64,000 nt of DNA from Pectobacterium cacticida (lineage in GTDB: Bacteria > Pseudomonadota > Gammaproteobacteria > Enterobacterales > Enterobacteriaceae): assembly GCF_036885195.1 (NCBI RefSeq), contig NZ_CP133656.1:4052585-4116584 (forward strand), written 5' to 3'. Under the pieces are notes generated by a model that was given only the letters and a program-made list of their open reading frames with translations, was not told the origin of the DNA and did no database searches. Shown here piece after piece: positions 36,601 to 45,001 of this stretch; within the stretch, counting starts at the first letter, position 1; every line of letters starts with the position of its first letter. Made by a program: the position numbers and the translations under genes.

Positions 36601-37122
36601 TTAAGGGGTTGTCCATCCCAGGGCTGAGCGCCGTTGTTTTTCTAACGTTTGTTTATGCAGTTCCTCCGCTGTCACTAATCGCAGCGCCGATGTTGGGCAC
36701 ACGCTGACGCAGGATGGGCTTTGGGCCACATCGGCACATAAATCGCATTTATGCACTTCGCTTTGCAAGAGTGTTAACTCCTCTCCATCATTTGACGCGG
36801 TGGCAACCACATCGATGGCCCCGAAGGGACAGGCGACAATGCAACTTTTGCAGCCAATGCAGCGGGCCTGAATAACCTGGATACTATTTCGATCGCGCAC
36901 CAGCGCATCATTAGGGCATACGCTGGCACAGGGCGCGTTCTCACATTGGCGGCAAAGCACGGGGACGCTAACGCTGGCGCTTTTTATCACTGTTAAACGG
37001 GGAAAGAAGTGAGAAGGTCGCAACTCAGCGCTTTGACCACCGCTATGGGCTACTGCACAGGCGATCTCACAGGTTCGACAGCCAATACATTTTTCTGCTT
37101 CGGCGATAACAAATTGATTCAT
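36601..37122 (-). CDS. HydN-like 4Fe-4S ferredoxin
   Basis: This 173-residue electron carrier has sixteen cysteines in four cluster motifs: CIGCRTCEIAC, CRQCENAPCASVCP, CIGCKSCIVACP and CDLC...CVSVCP. This is the HydN/YgfS family. It overlaps the stop of the upstream aegA-like gene by four bases (ATGA), so the two are translated together and probably work together in electron transfer. The 36413-36600 gap downstream of it shows no clear terminator. Confidence 0.88.
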   Translation of the reverse strand: MNQFVIAEAEKCIGCRTCEIACAVAHSGGQSAELRPSHFFPRLTVIKSASVSVPVLCRQCENAPCASVCPNDALVRDRNSIQVIQARCIGCKSCIVACPFGAIDVVATASNDGEELTLLQSEVHKCDLCADVAQSPSCVSVCPTSALRLVTAEELHKQTLEKQRRSALGWTTP

Positions 37123-39143
37123 GAGTGGATCTCCTCACGAGTAGCGTTCACTTCGATATGTTGCGGATACGCTGGAATGGCGCCAGTGACGGCGGCGATC
37201 CCCATTGTCGCTAACATGCTCAATGCGGCCTTGCGCCCATCGGCTATAGCAGTAACGACTAAATCGGCGCCGCGCACGGCATCACCACCGGCAAAAATGC
37301 GCGGATGGCTGGTCTGGCACGGGATTTGACCATTGAGGGGCGCCATGATGTACCCGCCATCATCCAGATCAACGGCAGCCTCTTTCAACCACGGCATCCG
37401 GTGTGACTGAAAACCAAATGCGGTTATTACGGCTTCTGCGGGTTGTACGAACTCGGAACCCGGAATGGGGCGAGGGCGACGGCGGCCACTTGCATCGGGC
37501 TCGCCTAGTTCGGTGCGCACCAGACGAATGCCACAGACTTCCCCCTGTTCATTGAGGCAGATTTTTTGTGGTTGTACATTAAACATGAATTCCACACCTT
37601 CCTCGCGGGAATTCTTCACTTCTTTTTTCGAACCGGGCATGTTGGCTTCATCGCGGCGGTAGGCGCAGGTGACGGATAGCGCGCCTTGTCGTACAGAGGT
37701 GCGCAGGCAATCCATCGCGGTATCCCCGCCGCCAAGTACCACGACGCGTTTGCCTGCCATCGAGATATAGGGTTCATCCTTTGATTCTGGCAACCCCATC
37801 ACGTGCTTGGTATTGGCAATCAGGAAAGGGAGTGCGTCAAAGACGCCGGGAGCATCTTCATTTTCAATGTTGGCCTTCATCGAACGATACGTCCCGACGC
37901 CAAGGAAAACGGTGTCATACTCGTCCAGAAGTTGAGCCAGCGCAATATCTTTGCCCACTTCTGTGTTTAGTCGAAATGTTATTCCCATCGCGCTGAATAC
38001 CTCGCGCCGATGAATCAGAACGGCTTTATCCAGTTTGAAGGATGGAATGCCAAACGTGAGCAGCCCGCCAATTTCTGGATGGCGATCGAATACGACGGCC
38101 TCCACGCCGTTGCGTGCCAGGACATCGGCACAGGCTAGCCCAGCCGGGCCCGCCCCGATAATCGCCGCGCGTTTACCGCTGGGGACGACATGCGTCATAT
38201 CAGGCGACCAGCCCATTGCCATTGCGGTGTCGGTAATGTAGCGCTCAATATTGCCGATGGTAATGGCGCCGTACTCTTTGCCTAGCGTGCAGGCGCCTTC
38301 ACAGAGCCGATCCTGAGGGCACACCCGACCACAGATTTCCGGCAGGCTGCTGGTTTGATGCGACAGCGTAACGGCTTCAAGAATGCGTCCCTGCTTCGCC
38401 AGTCGCAGCAGTTCAGGAATATTATTGTGTAACGGACAGGTCCATTCACAGATCGCGCGTTTACCGCACGAAAGGCAGCGGCCGGCCTGATCTTCCGTCT
38501 GCTGTGCCGAGAAGCCGTGATAGATTTCATCAAAAGTCGATGTCCGCTGTGTGAGAGGTTTTTTCTCAGCATCCCGGCGCGGCCAGTTCTTCCTTTTACT
38601 GAGTGGGTTAGTCGTCATCGTTTGTCGCACGGGCGTTTCACGCTGCCAGTATGTGGCTGAACGTTGCGCCATCGCTTGCTGTTTTTCCTGACGATCGGCC
38701 ACCAGCGTTTGTTCGCTGACGAGGCGTAACGCCTGAGTCGGGCACGCTTCTACGCACGCCTGGCCTTGTGGGCGATCGATGCAAAGATCGCATTTATGGG
38801 CAACGGTGCGATTATCCATGGGGTTGGTAACCATAGACATTGCGCCGAACGGACATGCTACAACGCAGCTTTTACACCCGATGCACTTTTCCTGAATGAG
38901 ATGAATACTGTTGTCTTTTCTAATCAGCGCTTGTGTAGGGCACACGCTGGCGCAAGGTGCCTCTTCACAGTGCCGACAGGTTACGGCGGCTCGCAGCGCT
39001 GGTGAATTGAATGCCTTGATTCTGGGCTGAAACACGGTGGCGCTATCCGGATACTGCTCACCATTGTGTGAAATCACACAAGCAATCTCACATGCGTGGC
39101 ACCCCATACAGTCTTGAGTACTGGCAATAACAAATCGGTTCAT
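37119..39143 (-). CDS. aegA: AegA-like NAD(P)-linked Fe-S oxidoreductase
   Basis: This 674-residue protein fuses an N-terminal HydN-like ferredoxin domain (four Cys motifs, residues 1-150) to a GltD-like flavoprotein. A CLSCGKRAICEWTCPLHN cluster is near 225, the FAD fold GAGPAGLACADVLARNG near 330, the NAD(P) fold VVLGGGDTAMDCLR near 455, and a GGDAVRGADLVVTAIADG end. E. coli AegA is of similar build and takes part in anaerobic formate-dependent uric acid breakdown. No formate dehydrogenase or urate gene is nearby, so the role here is open. GGAGAAGG precedes the ATG. Confidence 0.82.
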   Translation of the reverse strand: MNRFVIASTQDCMGCHACEIACVISHNGEQYPDSATVFQPRIKAFNSPALRAAVTCRHCEEAPCASVCPTQALIRKDNSIHLIQEKCIGCKSCVVACPFGAMSMVTNPMDNRTVAHKCDLCIDRPQGQACVEACPTQALRLVSEQTLVADRQEKQQAMAQRSATYWQRETPVRQTMTTNPLSKRKNWPRRDAEKKPLTQRTSTFDEIYHGFSAQQTEDQAGRCLSCGKRAICEWTCPLHNNIPELLRLAKQGRILEAVTLSHQTSSLPEICGRVCPQDRLCEGACTLGKEYGAITIGNIERYITDTAMAMGWSPDMTHVVPSGKRAAIIGAGPAGLACADVLARNGVEAVVFDRHPEIGGLLTFGIPSFKLDKAVLIHRREVFSAMGITFRLNTEVGKDIALAQLLDEYDTVFLGVGTYRSMKANIENEDAPGVFDALPFLIANTKHVMGLPESKDEPYISMAGKRVVVLGGGDTAMDCLRTSVRQGALSVTCAYRRDEANMPGSKKEVKNSREEGVEFMFNVQPQKICLNEQGEVCGIRLVRTELGEPDASGRRRPRPIPGSEFVQPAEAVITAFGFQSHRMPWLKEAAVDLDDGGYIMAPLNGQIPCQTSHPRIFAGGDAVRGADLVVTAIADGRKAALSMLATMGIAAVTGAIPAYPQHIEVNATREEIHS

Positions 39144-39450
39144 TACCTTCTCCCACCCTGAATCCCTCGATCGTGACTTTTATCCTAATTGCTGGATAGC
39201 GTCACAACCTTGATATAGAGCAGGTAAAAAGTCGGTAAATGTTAAATTTTGCGTAGAGTGGCAATAAAATTATTGAATCGTTTCAGTTGCTTATAATGTT
39301 ACTGATAAGTAATATTCTTGAAACTTATGACCTTGTTTTTTATGTGGTTTACGGTGATTTATCGGCAGTAGCGGGGTTGGTGCTCATTACTTGTCACCCA
39401 ACGTCCCTGTTTCTAAAATAGTCTGGAGGCAACCCGCGCGTAGTAGATGT
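39144..39450. other. Intergenic region upstream of the aegA-like gene
   Basis: These 307 bases hold the aegA-like promoter and the 3' flank of the diguanylate cyclase. It is AT-rich. A TTGAT on the minus strand near 39210 suggests half of an FNR site, but the second half is poor. I see no gene, repeat or clear terminator. Confidence 0.5.
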
Positions 39451-40908
39451 TCACGATAGTGGTTTTGCCATCGGCTTTTTTGCATAGTTGGAATTTACGC
39501 GATTACGTCCTTGCTTTTTGGCGTTGTATAACAAAGAATCCGCTTCTTTAAATGCGTCATGAAAATCTTCAATTTTTTCCAGATGAAAAAAGCTTACTCC
39601 GATACTGGTTGTATATTTGACGGTACGGCCATCAGCCAGTGATAATGAAGAATTTTCTATAATAAAGCGAATTCTCTCTGCTATATCTAAACAGTCTGTC
39701 ACAGAGAGACCCTGTGTTAGGATTAAAAACTCCTCTCCTCCCCATCGGCATAATAAATCTTGAGGTCGAGTATATTGCTTAAGCGTTGTTGCAAACGCTT
39801 TAATGACATTATCACCTATGGCATGCCCATAGGTATCATTAACTTTTTTAAAATGGTCAATATCAAGGAAGAAAAGCGCCATCATCTTATTTTCCCCACC
39901 TCGCATAGAGTTAATGATATTCATCATATGCTGATTGAGAGAACGTCTATTTAAAATGCCAGTAAGGGCGTCATGATTGCTTATCAGTTCTATTCTTTTA
40001 ATGTTTTTTTTATTTTTATTTATGAATGACGATGCGGTGATAATGCTTATCATAATAAACGAAATGTTCATCTGGAATAAGTAGGATGATTCAAATAAGT
40101 AGTTTTTTTCCACTTTATCATGGATCTCTATTAGTCTGTTTATATAGATGTAATTCAATGAGACACCCGTTGCACAACAGATAAAAATAATCTTATTAAA
40201 CGAATGAGTCAAAGAAAGATAAATTAACGGCAGTATTGCTAATATACTTGTTGTAATGTCTAAAGAGGCCATCAAAATAATAACTAGAACATAGGAAACG
40301 ATAACCAAATGTTTTTTTATTGAGGTAAACGGTGTGATAAATCCATTTGCTATCTTTTTTATCCCTTTAAGAAATGGAAAAACAAAAATAACACTAGTAC
40401 TCAGTTCTTCGCTAAACCATTTCCTCGATAGGATGAAGGTGTTTTCATTACCGCTTTGGGGGTATAAGTATAAACCATAAAACATGGATGAAATTATTGA
40501 ACCTGTAAATATTGAAATAAATATAAAGAAAATATAATTCCTGCTTAATATACTATAGGATTTACCTTTTATTTTTAATAACGTTATAAATGTAATCCAA
40601 GCGGTAATGGTAAATACTAGACTGAGGACAGTATAAATTAATTTTTCCAAGAATGATTGGTTATTTTCAAAATAGATTGCTGGTAGTAATATTCCCAAAA
40701 AACCAACCATGCATAAAATAACGCTATGCAATGATTTTTTTTTAATGCTTTTATCTCGACTTCGATAACATATCAGAAAGCAAAATAAGAGAGTATCTGC
40801 TGGCCAGAATAAGGATGTGTCATCTAATAAACGGAAAATTAATCCTAATGAGCTGATAACTAAGGTTGAAATGAAAACAACTAATAATTCATAAGGACGA
40901 ATTTTCAT
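39451..40908 (-). CDS. Membrane diguanylate cyclase near the pga operon
   Basis: This 485-residue protein has an N-terminal half of about eight hydrophobic helices (MASE1-like, not certain) and a C-terminal GGDEF domain. The active-site loop is GGEEF at 390-394. An inhibitory RxxD site (RPQD, 381-384) lies five residues before it, so the enzyme looks active and product-inhibited. E. coli likewise has the cyclase gene dgcT (ycdT) next to pgaABCD, and c-di-GMP activates the PgaCD synthase. Base composition is low in GC compared with neighbours. Confidence 0.88.
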   Translation of the reverse strand: MKIRPYELLVVFISTLVISSLGLIFRLLDDTSLFWPADTLLFCFLICYRSRDKSIKKKSLHSVILCMVGFLGILLPAIYFENNQSFLEKLIYTVLSLVFTITAWITFITLLKIKGKSYSILSRNYIFFIFISIFTGSIISSMFYGLYLYPQSGNENTFILSRKWFSEELSTSVIFVFPFLKGIKKIANGFITPFTSIKKHLVIVSYVLVIILMASLDITTSILAILPLIYLSLTHSFNKIIFICCATGVSLNYIYINRLIEIHDKVEKNYLFESSYLFQMNISFIMISIITASSFINKNKKNIKRIELISNHDALTGILNRRSLNQHMMNIINSMRGGENKMMALFFLDIDHFKKVNDTYGHAIGDNVIKAFATTLKQYTRPQDLLCRWGGEEFLILTQGLSVTDCLDIAERIRFIIENSSLSLADGRTVKYTTSIGVSFFHLEKIEDFHDAFKEADSLLYNAKKQGRNRVNSNYAKKPMAKPLS

Positions 40909-41071
40909 TTTTTCCCCGATTAGCGTATTTGATTCAGATCAAATGAGTTTAATCATGACATCCAAATACTTCTTATCTTAACTCATTTTAAACCTGTCAT
41001 ACGTCTAACGGCATATGCATTGACCACATTTACTCATCTTAGCCACAAGCCTAAGCAAACGCATTGTCATT

Positions 41072-41223
41072 AAGACCCAATCCCATTAGGGCTATTTTAC
41101 CTGCCATTTTGGCCCTGGGCAGTGAGTGCCCGAAATCCTTACTTACGCCAAATACGCTCTGGTTTTTGCGCGCAGTCCGTGACCGAAATGACGGCGCTAA
41201 TTACGCCTACTGGGATAGGCATT
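41072..41223. repeat. MITE-like element, about 150 bp
   Basis: The left end CCCAATCCCATTAGG (41076-41090) and the right end CCTACTGGGATAGGC (41206-41220) are inverted and match at 12 of 15 positions. The inside contains GGGCA-GTGAG-TGCCC and no open frame. The right end shares GCCTATCCCA with the palindromes at 33329 and 48851. The rest of the gene-free stretch 40909-41439 holds the cyclase promoter and a weak inverted repeat, AGCCAGATT/AATCTGGCT at 41268-41297. Confidence 0.7.
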
Positions 41224-41439
41224 AAATGAGAAATATGCCGTTTATCACCGGAGGCGAATGCTTAGCCAGCCAGATTCCGTTCCCGGTAAATCTGGCTTCT
41301 CATAGATTATTAACTAACTGTATTTATTAATAATAAACACACTTTAGGGTTGGGGGAAAAATCAATAGGCAACTTGTGTCTTATGACCTTGCACAGCGAT
41401 ATCTCCCAAGGAACCCCCCATATCAGTAATGGAATGGGA

Positions 41440-42324
41440 TCATGATCCGAGATATGCCAGAATCTCTTCCTTGTTAATGAGAATAAAGGGCTGATTGTCT
41501 TTCATATCCTCATCAAGAAGGTTGATATGAAAACGATTCAGAGTTTCATGCAAGCATGCCAGACGGCAGGACAAAATTAACTCCCCATCGGTTATACCAT
41601 ATTCCAGTTCCAGCGCGCGTTGGCGTGCCTGAGGCAGTTGGTCATTAGGCTTTAAAATGAGCTGAAGATGCTTGTTCCATGAGTCATCGCTTGCGGGATC
41701 AATCGTCGAGGGCTCGCCATCTTCGATGTGAAGGATTCGTGTAAGAATAAAATCTTTAAATTGCTGCTTAATATGGCAATAAGCGCGGACTCGCCACTGT
41801 AGCCCATCATTGCCTAATGCGTGTGGAGAAATGAGTCGCGGCGAATGATCCATTGATGATGAGGACTGATAGGAGATGCGCACAGTCCTTTTTTCTCGGA
41901 TCGCTCTGACAATCACTTCAACGACGTGTTCGCTGTAGATATGGAGTGGGACAGGAATCCAGCTTACCTCTGGCGGCGATTCTATAAAACTGGCGTCAGC
42001 TTCCAGTACACCCGTCTTCATGGCTAATAATTCTGCTAAATAACGCTGAGCGGAGTTCTGCGGGTAGACCGCAGAGAACGTTGGCGTAGCCGTGTAAGTT
42101 TTGGTTCGTCGATCGTAGACCAGATTATAAGGCGCAATCTCAATATATTTGGCGATATCAAGCGAGGCCTGAGGGATAGACAAGCCAAAAAAGGAGGTGA
42201 GATCGGTACGGTTTATATGCCCACTCCACTGCAACCGAAAGTCGATGAACTGGAGCCGACGTTCCAGCCCCCAACTGCGCCCTTTAACGGGTTGTTCTGA
42301 ATCTGATACTGGTAGTTTAGTCAT
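41440..42324 (-). CDS. WYL-domain regulator of BrxR/CapW type
   Basis: This 294-residue regulator begins with a winged helix (RRLQFIDFRLQWSGHINRTDL, then FFGLSIPQASLDIAKY) that closely resembles BrxR/CapW repressors of phage-defence operons. The central WYL domain has RTVRISYQSS, a SPHALGNDGLQWRVRAYC ligand motif and KDFILTRI, and a C-terminal dimerisation part follows. It is divergent from pgaABCD with about 200 bp between. No Shine-Dalgarno is seen before its ATG, so the message could be leaderless. No defence gene is next to it. Control of pga is an inference from position. Confidence 0.82.
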   Translation of the reverse strand: MTKLPVSDSEQPVKGRSWGLERRLQFIDFRLQWSGHINRTDLTSFFGLSIPQASLDIAKYIEIAPYNLVYDRRTKTYTATPTFSAVYPQNSAQRYLAELLAMKTGVLEADASFIESPPEVSWIPVPLHIYSEHVVEVIVRAIREKRTVRISYQSSSSMDHSPRLISPHALGNDGLQWRVRAYCHIKQQFKDFILTRILHIEDGEPSTIDPASDDSWNKHLQLILKPNDQLPQARQRALELEYGITDGELILSCRLACLHETLNRFHINLLDEDMKDNQPFILINKEEILAYLGS

Positions 42325-42527
42325 ATGCGTATAAAAATTATATTGATAAAAAAAATATATGCATTATTATGCGCGAAACTGGCATTAGCGTCTATCTCTG
42401 ACTTCGCATCATGAGAGGGATCGCTGTATGCCGTGTTTAGGCCCGATTTGAGGTGTTAAGTCATGAAATCAGCGTTCAACGATGTATTTGAATGTCATCC
42501 TACATCACGGGTAGGGGAGATTCAGCG
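42325..42527. promoter_or_regulatory. Divergent promoter region between the WYL gene and pgaA
   Basis: This 203-bp region must carry both promoters. The side near the WYL gene is very AT-rich (42330-42370). The pgaA side ends with GTAGGGGAGATTCAGCG, which contains the ribosome-binding site and a GGA of the kind CsrA binds in E. coli pgaA leaders. I found no long inverted repeat that would mark a WYL-repressor operator. Confidence 0.5.
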
Positions 42528-44990
42528 ATGAGTGTTGTGAATTCTTATTTACGTAGACTCAATCCACTATTTTTTAACATAATAAAATCATTAGTTTATT
42601 TATCTCTTACCGGCGGTGTTGCGACAGCTGAATCTCATTACGATGCATTAATCATCAACGCCCGGCAGGGCGATATCGCCACGGCGGCGGCGTGGCTTGA
42701 TGGTCAATCCAGAAATCGCATACTGACGGTTTCCGAAGTCACTGATTGGATAATCATTAACAGTTGGGCTAACCATGATGCCGAGGTACGACGAATCTGG
42801 GAAACGTATTCGCCAACGATGTCCTTACCCGACCCTGCGTTAAAAGCCGCGGCCAAATCTTATCGCAATCTTCGGCAATGGCCGTTGTCACTGGCACTAT
42901 GGCAGCGGGTTTTGCAACGCTCTCCCTGGGATGATGATGCCCGTAGTGGTTTACTACTTACCCTCGCCGATGCCGGGCAAACAAAAAGCGCGCTGGAACT
43001 CGCCACCTCGCGTGTTGAGCATGAGCCAACGGCACAGCACTGGCGTGAATTAGCCTGGGTACAACGTATTGCGGGGGCGCATACGGATTCTCTCTTTTCT
43101 ATCATCCAAGCTATGCGGCATGCCCCGCAAGACAAATCGCTGCTTTATGACTACAGCGATATACTCTCCCATAACAATATTAGCGCCCCGGCGTTAAACG
43201 CCTTCGAAATGGGTAAACCCTACCGTTTTCAGACCGATGAAAGCCAGCGTCAGCGTGAGTTGGAGGCCGCGGCTGAACTGGTTCGGCTTTCGTTTATCAC
43301 GTCGACAACAGAAAACGAACGCTTCGCTGTGGCGGATCGCGCTTTGGCGCGTTATGACGTCTTGATGAAAAAATGGCGAACGCTTCCAGCTGCAAAAAAC
43401 AGCTATCGCCATGCTCGAATTGATCGGCTAGGCGCATTACTTGCTCGTTATCGTATGGAAGATGTTGTTTCGGAATATCAATCCCTCCTGAGGGAAGGAA
43501 ACATTCCTGATTACGCCCGCCGCTGGGTCGCTTCCGCTTATCTCTATCTACAGCAGCCGGAGCAGGCGGCGCTGATACTCAGTGCGGTAATACGAGACGA
43601 TCCGCCGCAACGCGCCCAGATCGTGCAGCAAGGTGATTTTTTCTACAGTATTTTGGAGAGTGAAAAAATTGAACAGGCAACGCGGTTGTCCATCCAGGCT
43701 GAAGAAAAAACACCTTATAAAAAAAGCGTTTATGGTTTATCTACCGTTACGCCCAATGATGATTGGATTAACATTAAATACCTAGGGATTCAATCGCTGA
43801 TTTCCCATAACAACCTTCCTGCCGCACAACAACTGGCGCAAAGAATGGCCTTCAGTGGGCCTGCGAATCAAGAGCTAAATCTAAGCGTGGCCAGCATTTA
43901 TCTGAATAGAGGATGGCCACGTCGTGCCGAATCATTATTAAAACGGGCCGAGTTGTTGGAACCGAGATCATTCCGGTTGGAAACCCAGCAAGGGCTAACC
44001 GCATTGGCATTGCAGGAGTGGCGTCAGCTTGATCAATTGACCGACGATACGGTAACCCGTTATCCCGAAAATTTCTCGGTCAAGCGATTAGCGCGTTTAC
44101 GCCAGGTACATCACATGGCGGAATTGCGTATTGCTGGTGAACAAGGAATTAAGTCTGACAGCCCAGCCAAAGGCATGAATGATGCAGATATTGATGTTGT
44201 GCTCTATAGCCCTCCGTTTGCCGACCACTGGCGAATGTTCTCAGGCGGCGCTTTTAATCGAAGTGATTTCAGTGAGGGACGGGCTATTAATCGCAGAATT
44301 CGCGGGGGCGTAGAGTTTACTAACCGTGATAACTGGCTCGAAGCGGAGATTTCACAGCAAAACTTTGGCTTTGGCGCGGATATCGGCGGGCGTTTTTCTT
44401 ATTGGCATGATGTTAATGACGTGTGGCGCGTCGGCCTTAATGCTGAACGGCTCATGCGAAGCACACCGCTGCGGGCACTTAAACATGGTGTAACGGCGAA
44501 CGGCGGTGGAGGGTATGTGCGCTGGCGGCAAAGTGAGCGGCGCTCATGGCAAGCAGATCTGTCAACCGGATGGTTTTCTGATGGTAACAGGCGTCATGAA
44601 TATGCGCTGAGTGGGCAAGAGCGAATTTTTTCATCGCCATTTTTAGTCATCGATTTCACCCCATCCCTAAGCGTGGGATCAAATACTAAGCAGAACGCCT
44701 TGTATTACAACCCGCAAAACGATGTTGCCGTGTTACCCGCCGTTGCTATCGATCACTTGCTTTATCGGCATTACCAAACGGAGTGGCATCAGGAAATCAA
44801 GGCGGGCGTCGGACGCTACTGGCAAAAAGGGGAATCCGCAGGGGCTATCACCACGATCGGATATGGGCAACGAGTTCGATGGAATGACGTGCTGGATATG
44901 GGCGTGAGCGCTCAGTGGGATAAGCGACCTTACGATGGTAAGCGCGAGCAAAATGTGTCGCTGTCTTTTGATGTGAATTATCGGTTTTGA
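42528..44990 (+). CDS. pgaA: PNAG outer-membrane export porin
   Basis: PgaA exports poly-beta-1,6-N-acetylglucosamine. The 820-residue protein has an N-terminal hydrophobic export segment, a TPR superhelix (about residues 35-530, e.g. YDALIINARQGDIATAAAWL) and a C-terminal beta barrel ending NVSLSFDVNYRF. LRIAGEQGI, VLYSPPFADHWR and SSPFLVIDFTPSL follow E. coli PgaA. ATG 42528 is chosen over the in-frame ATG 42492 because GGGGAG lies just before it. First gene of pgaABCD. Confidence 0.95.
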   Translation: MSVVNSYLRRLNPLFFNIIKSLVYLSLTGGVATAESHYDALIINARQGDIATAAAWLDGQSRNRILTVSEVTDWIIINSWANHDAEVRRIWETYSPTMSLPDPALKAAAKSYRNLRQWPLSLALWQRVLQRSPWDDDARSGLLLTLADAGQTKSALELATSRVEHEPTAQHWRELAWVQRIAGAHTDSLFSIIQAMRHAPQDKSLLYDYSDILSHNNISAPALNAFEMGKPYRFQTDESQRQRELEAAAELVRLSFITSTTENERFAVADRALARYDVLMKKWRTLPAAKNSYRHARIDRLGALLARYRMEDVVSEYQSLLREGNIPDYARRWVASAYLYLQQPEQAALILSAVIRDDPPQRAQIVQQGDFFYSILESEKIEQATRLSIQAEEKTPYKKSVYGLSTVTPNDDWINIKYLGIQSLISHNNLPAAQQLAQRMAFSGPANQELNLSVASIYLNRGWPRRAESLLKRAELLEPRSFRLETQQGLTALALQEWRQLDQLTDDTVTRYPENFSVKRLARLRQVHHMAELRIAGEQGIKSDSPAKGMNDADIDVVLYSPPFADHWRMFSGGAFNRSDFSEGRAINRRIRGGVEFTNRDNWLEAEISQQNFGFGADIGGRFSYWHDVNDVWRVGLNAERLMRSTPLRALKHGVTANGGGGYVRWRQSERRSWQADLSTGWFSDGNRRHEYALSGQERIFSSPFLVIDFTPSLSVGSNTKQNALYYNPQNDVAVLPAVAIDHLLYRHYQTEWHQEIKAGVGRYWQKGESAGAITTIGYGQRVRWNDVLDMGVSAQWDKRPYDGKREQNVSLSFDVNYRF

Positions 44991-45001
44991 GGAGAAAGGT
45001 G

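Noticed and set aside
41440..42324. WYL regulator as evidence of a phage-defence operon here
   Set aside because: No restriction, BREX, CBASS or other defence gene lies on either side; only the regulator type points that way.
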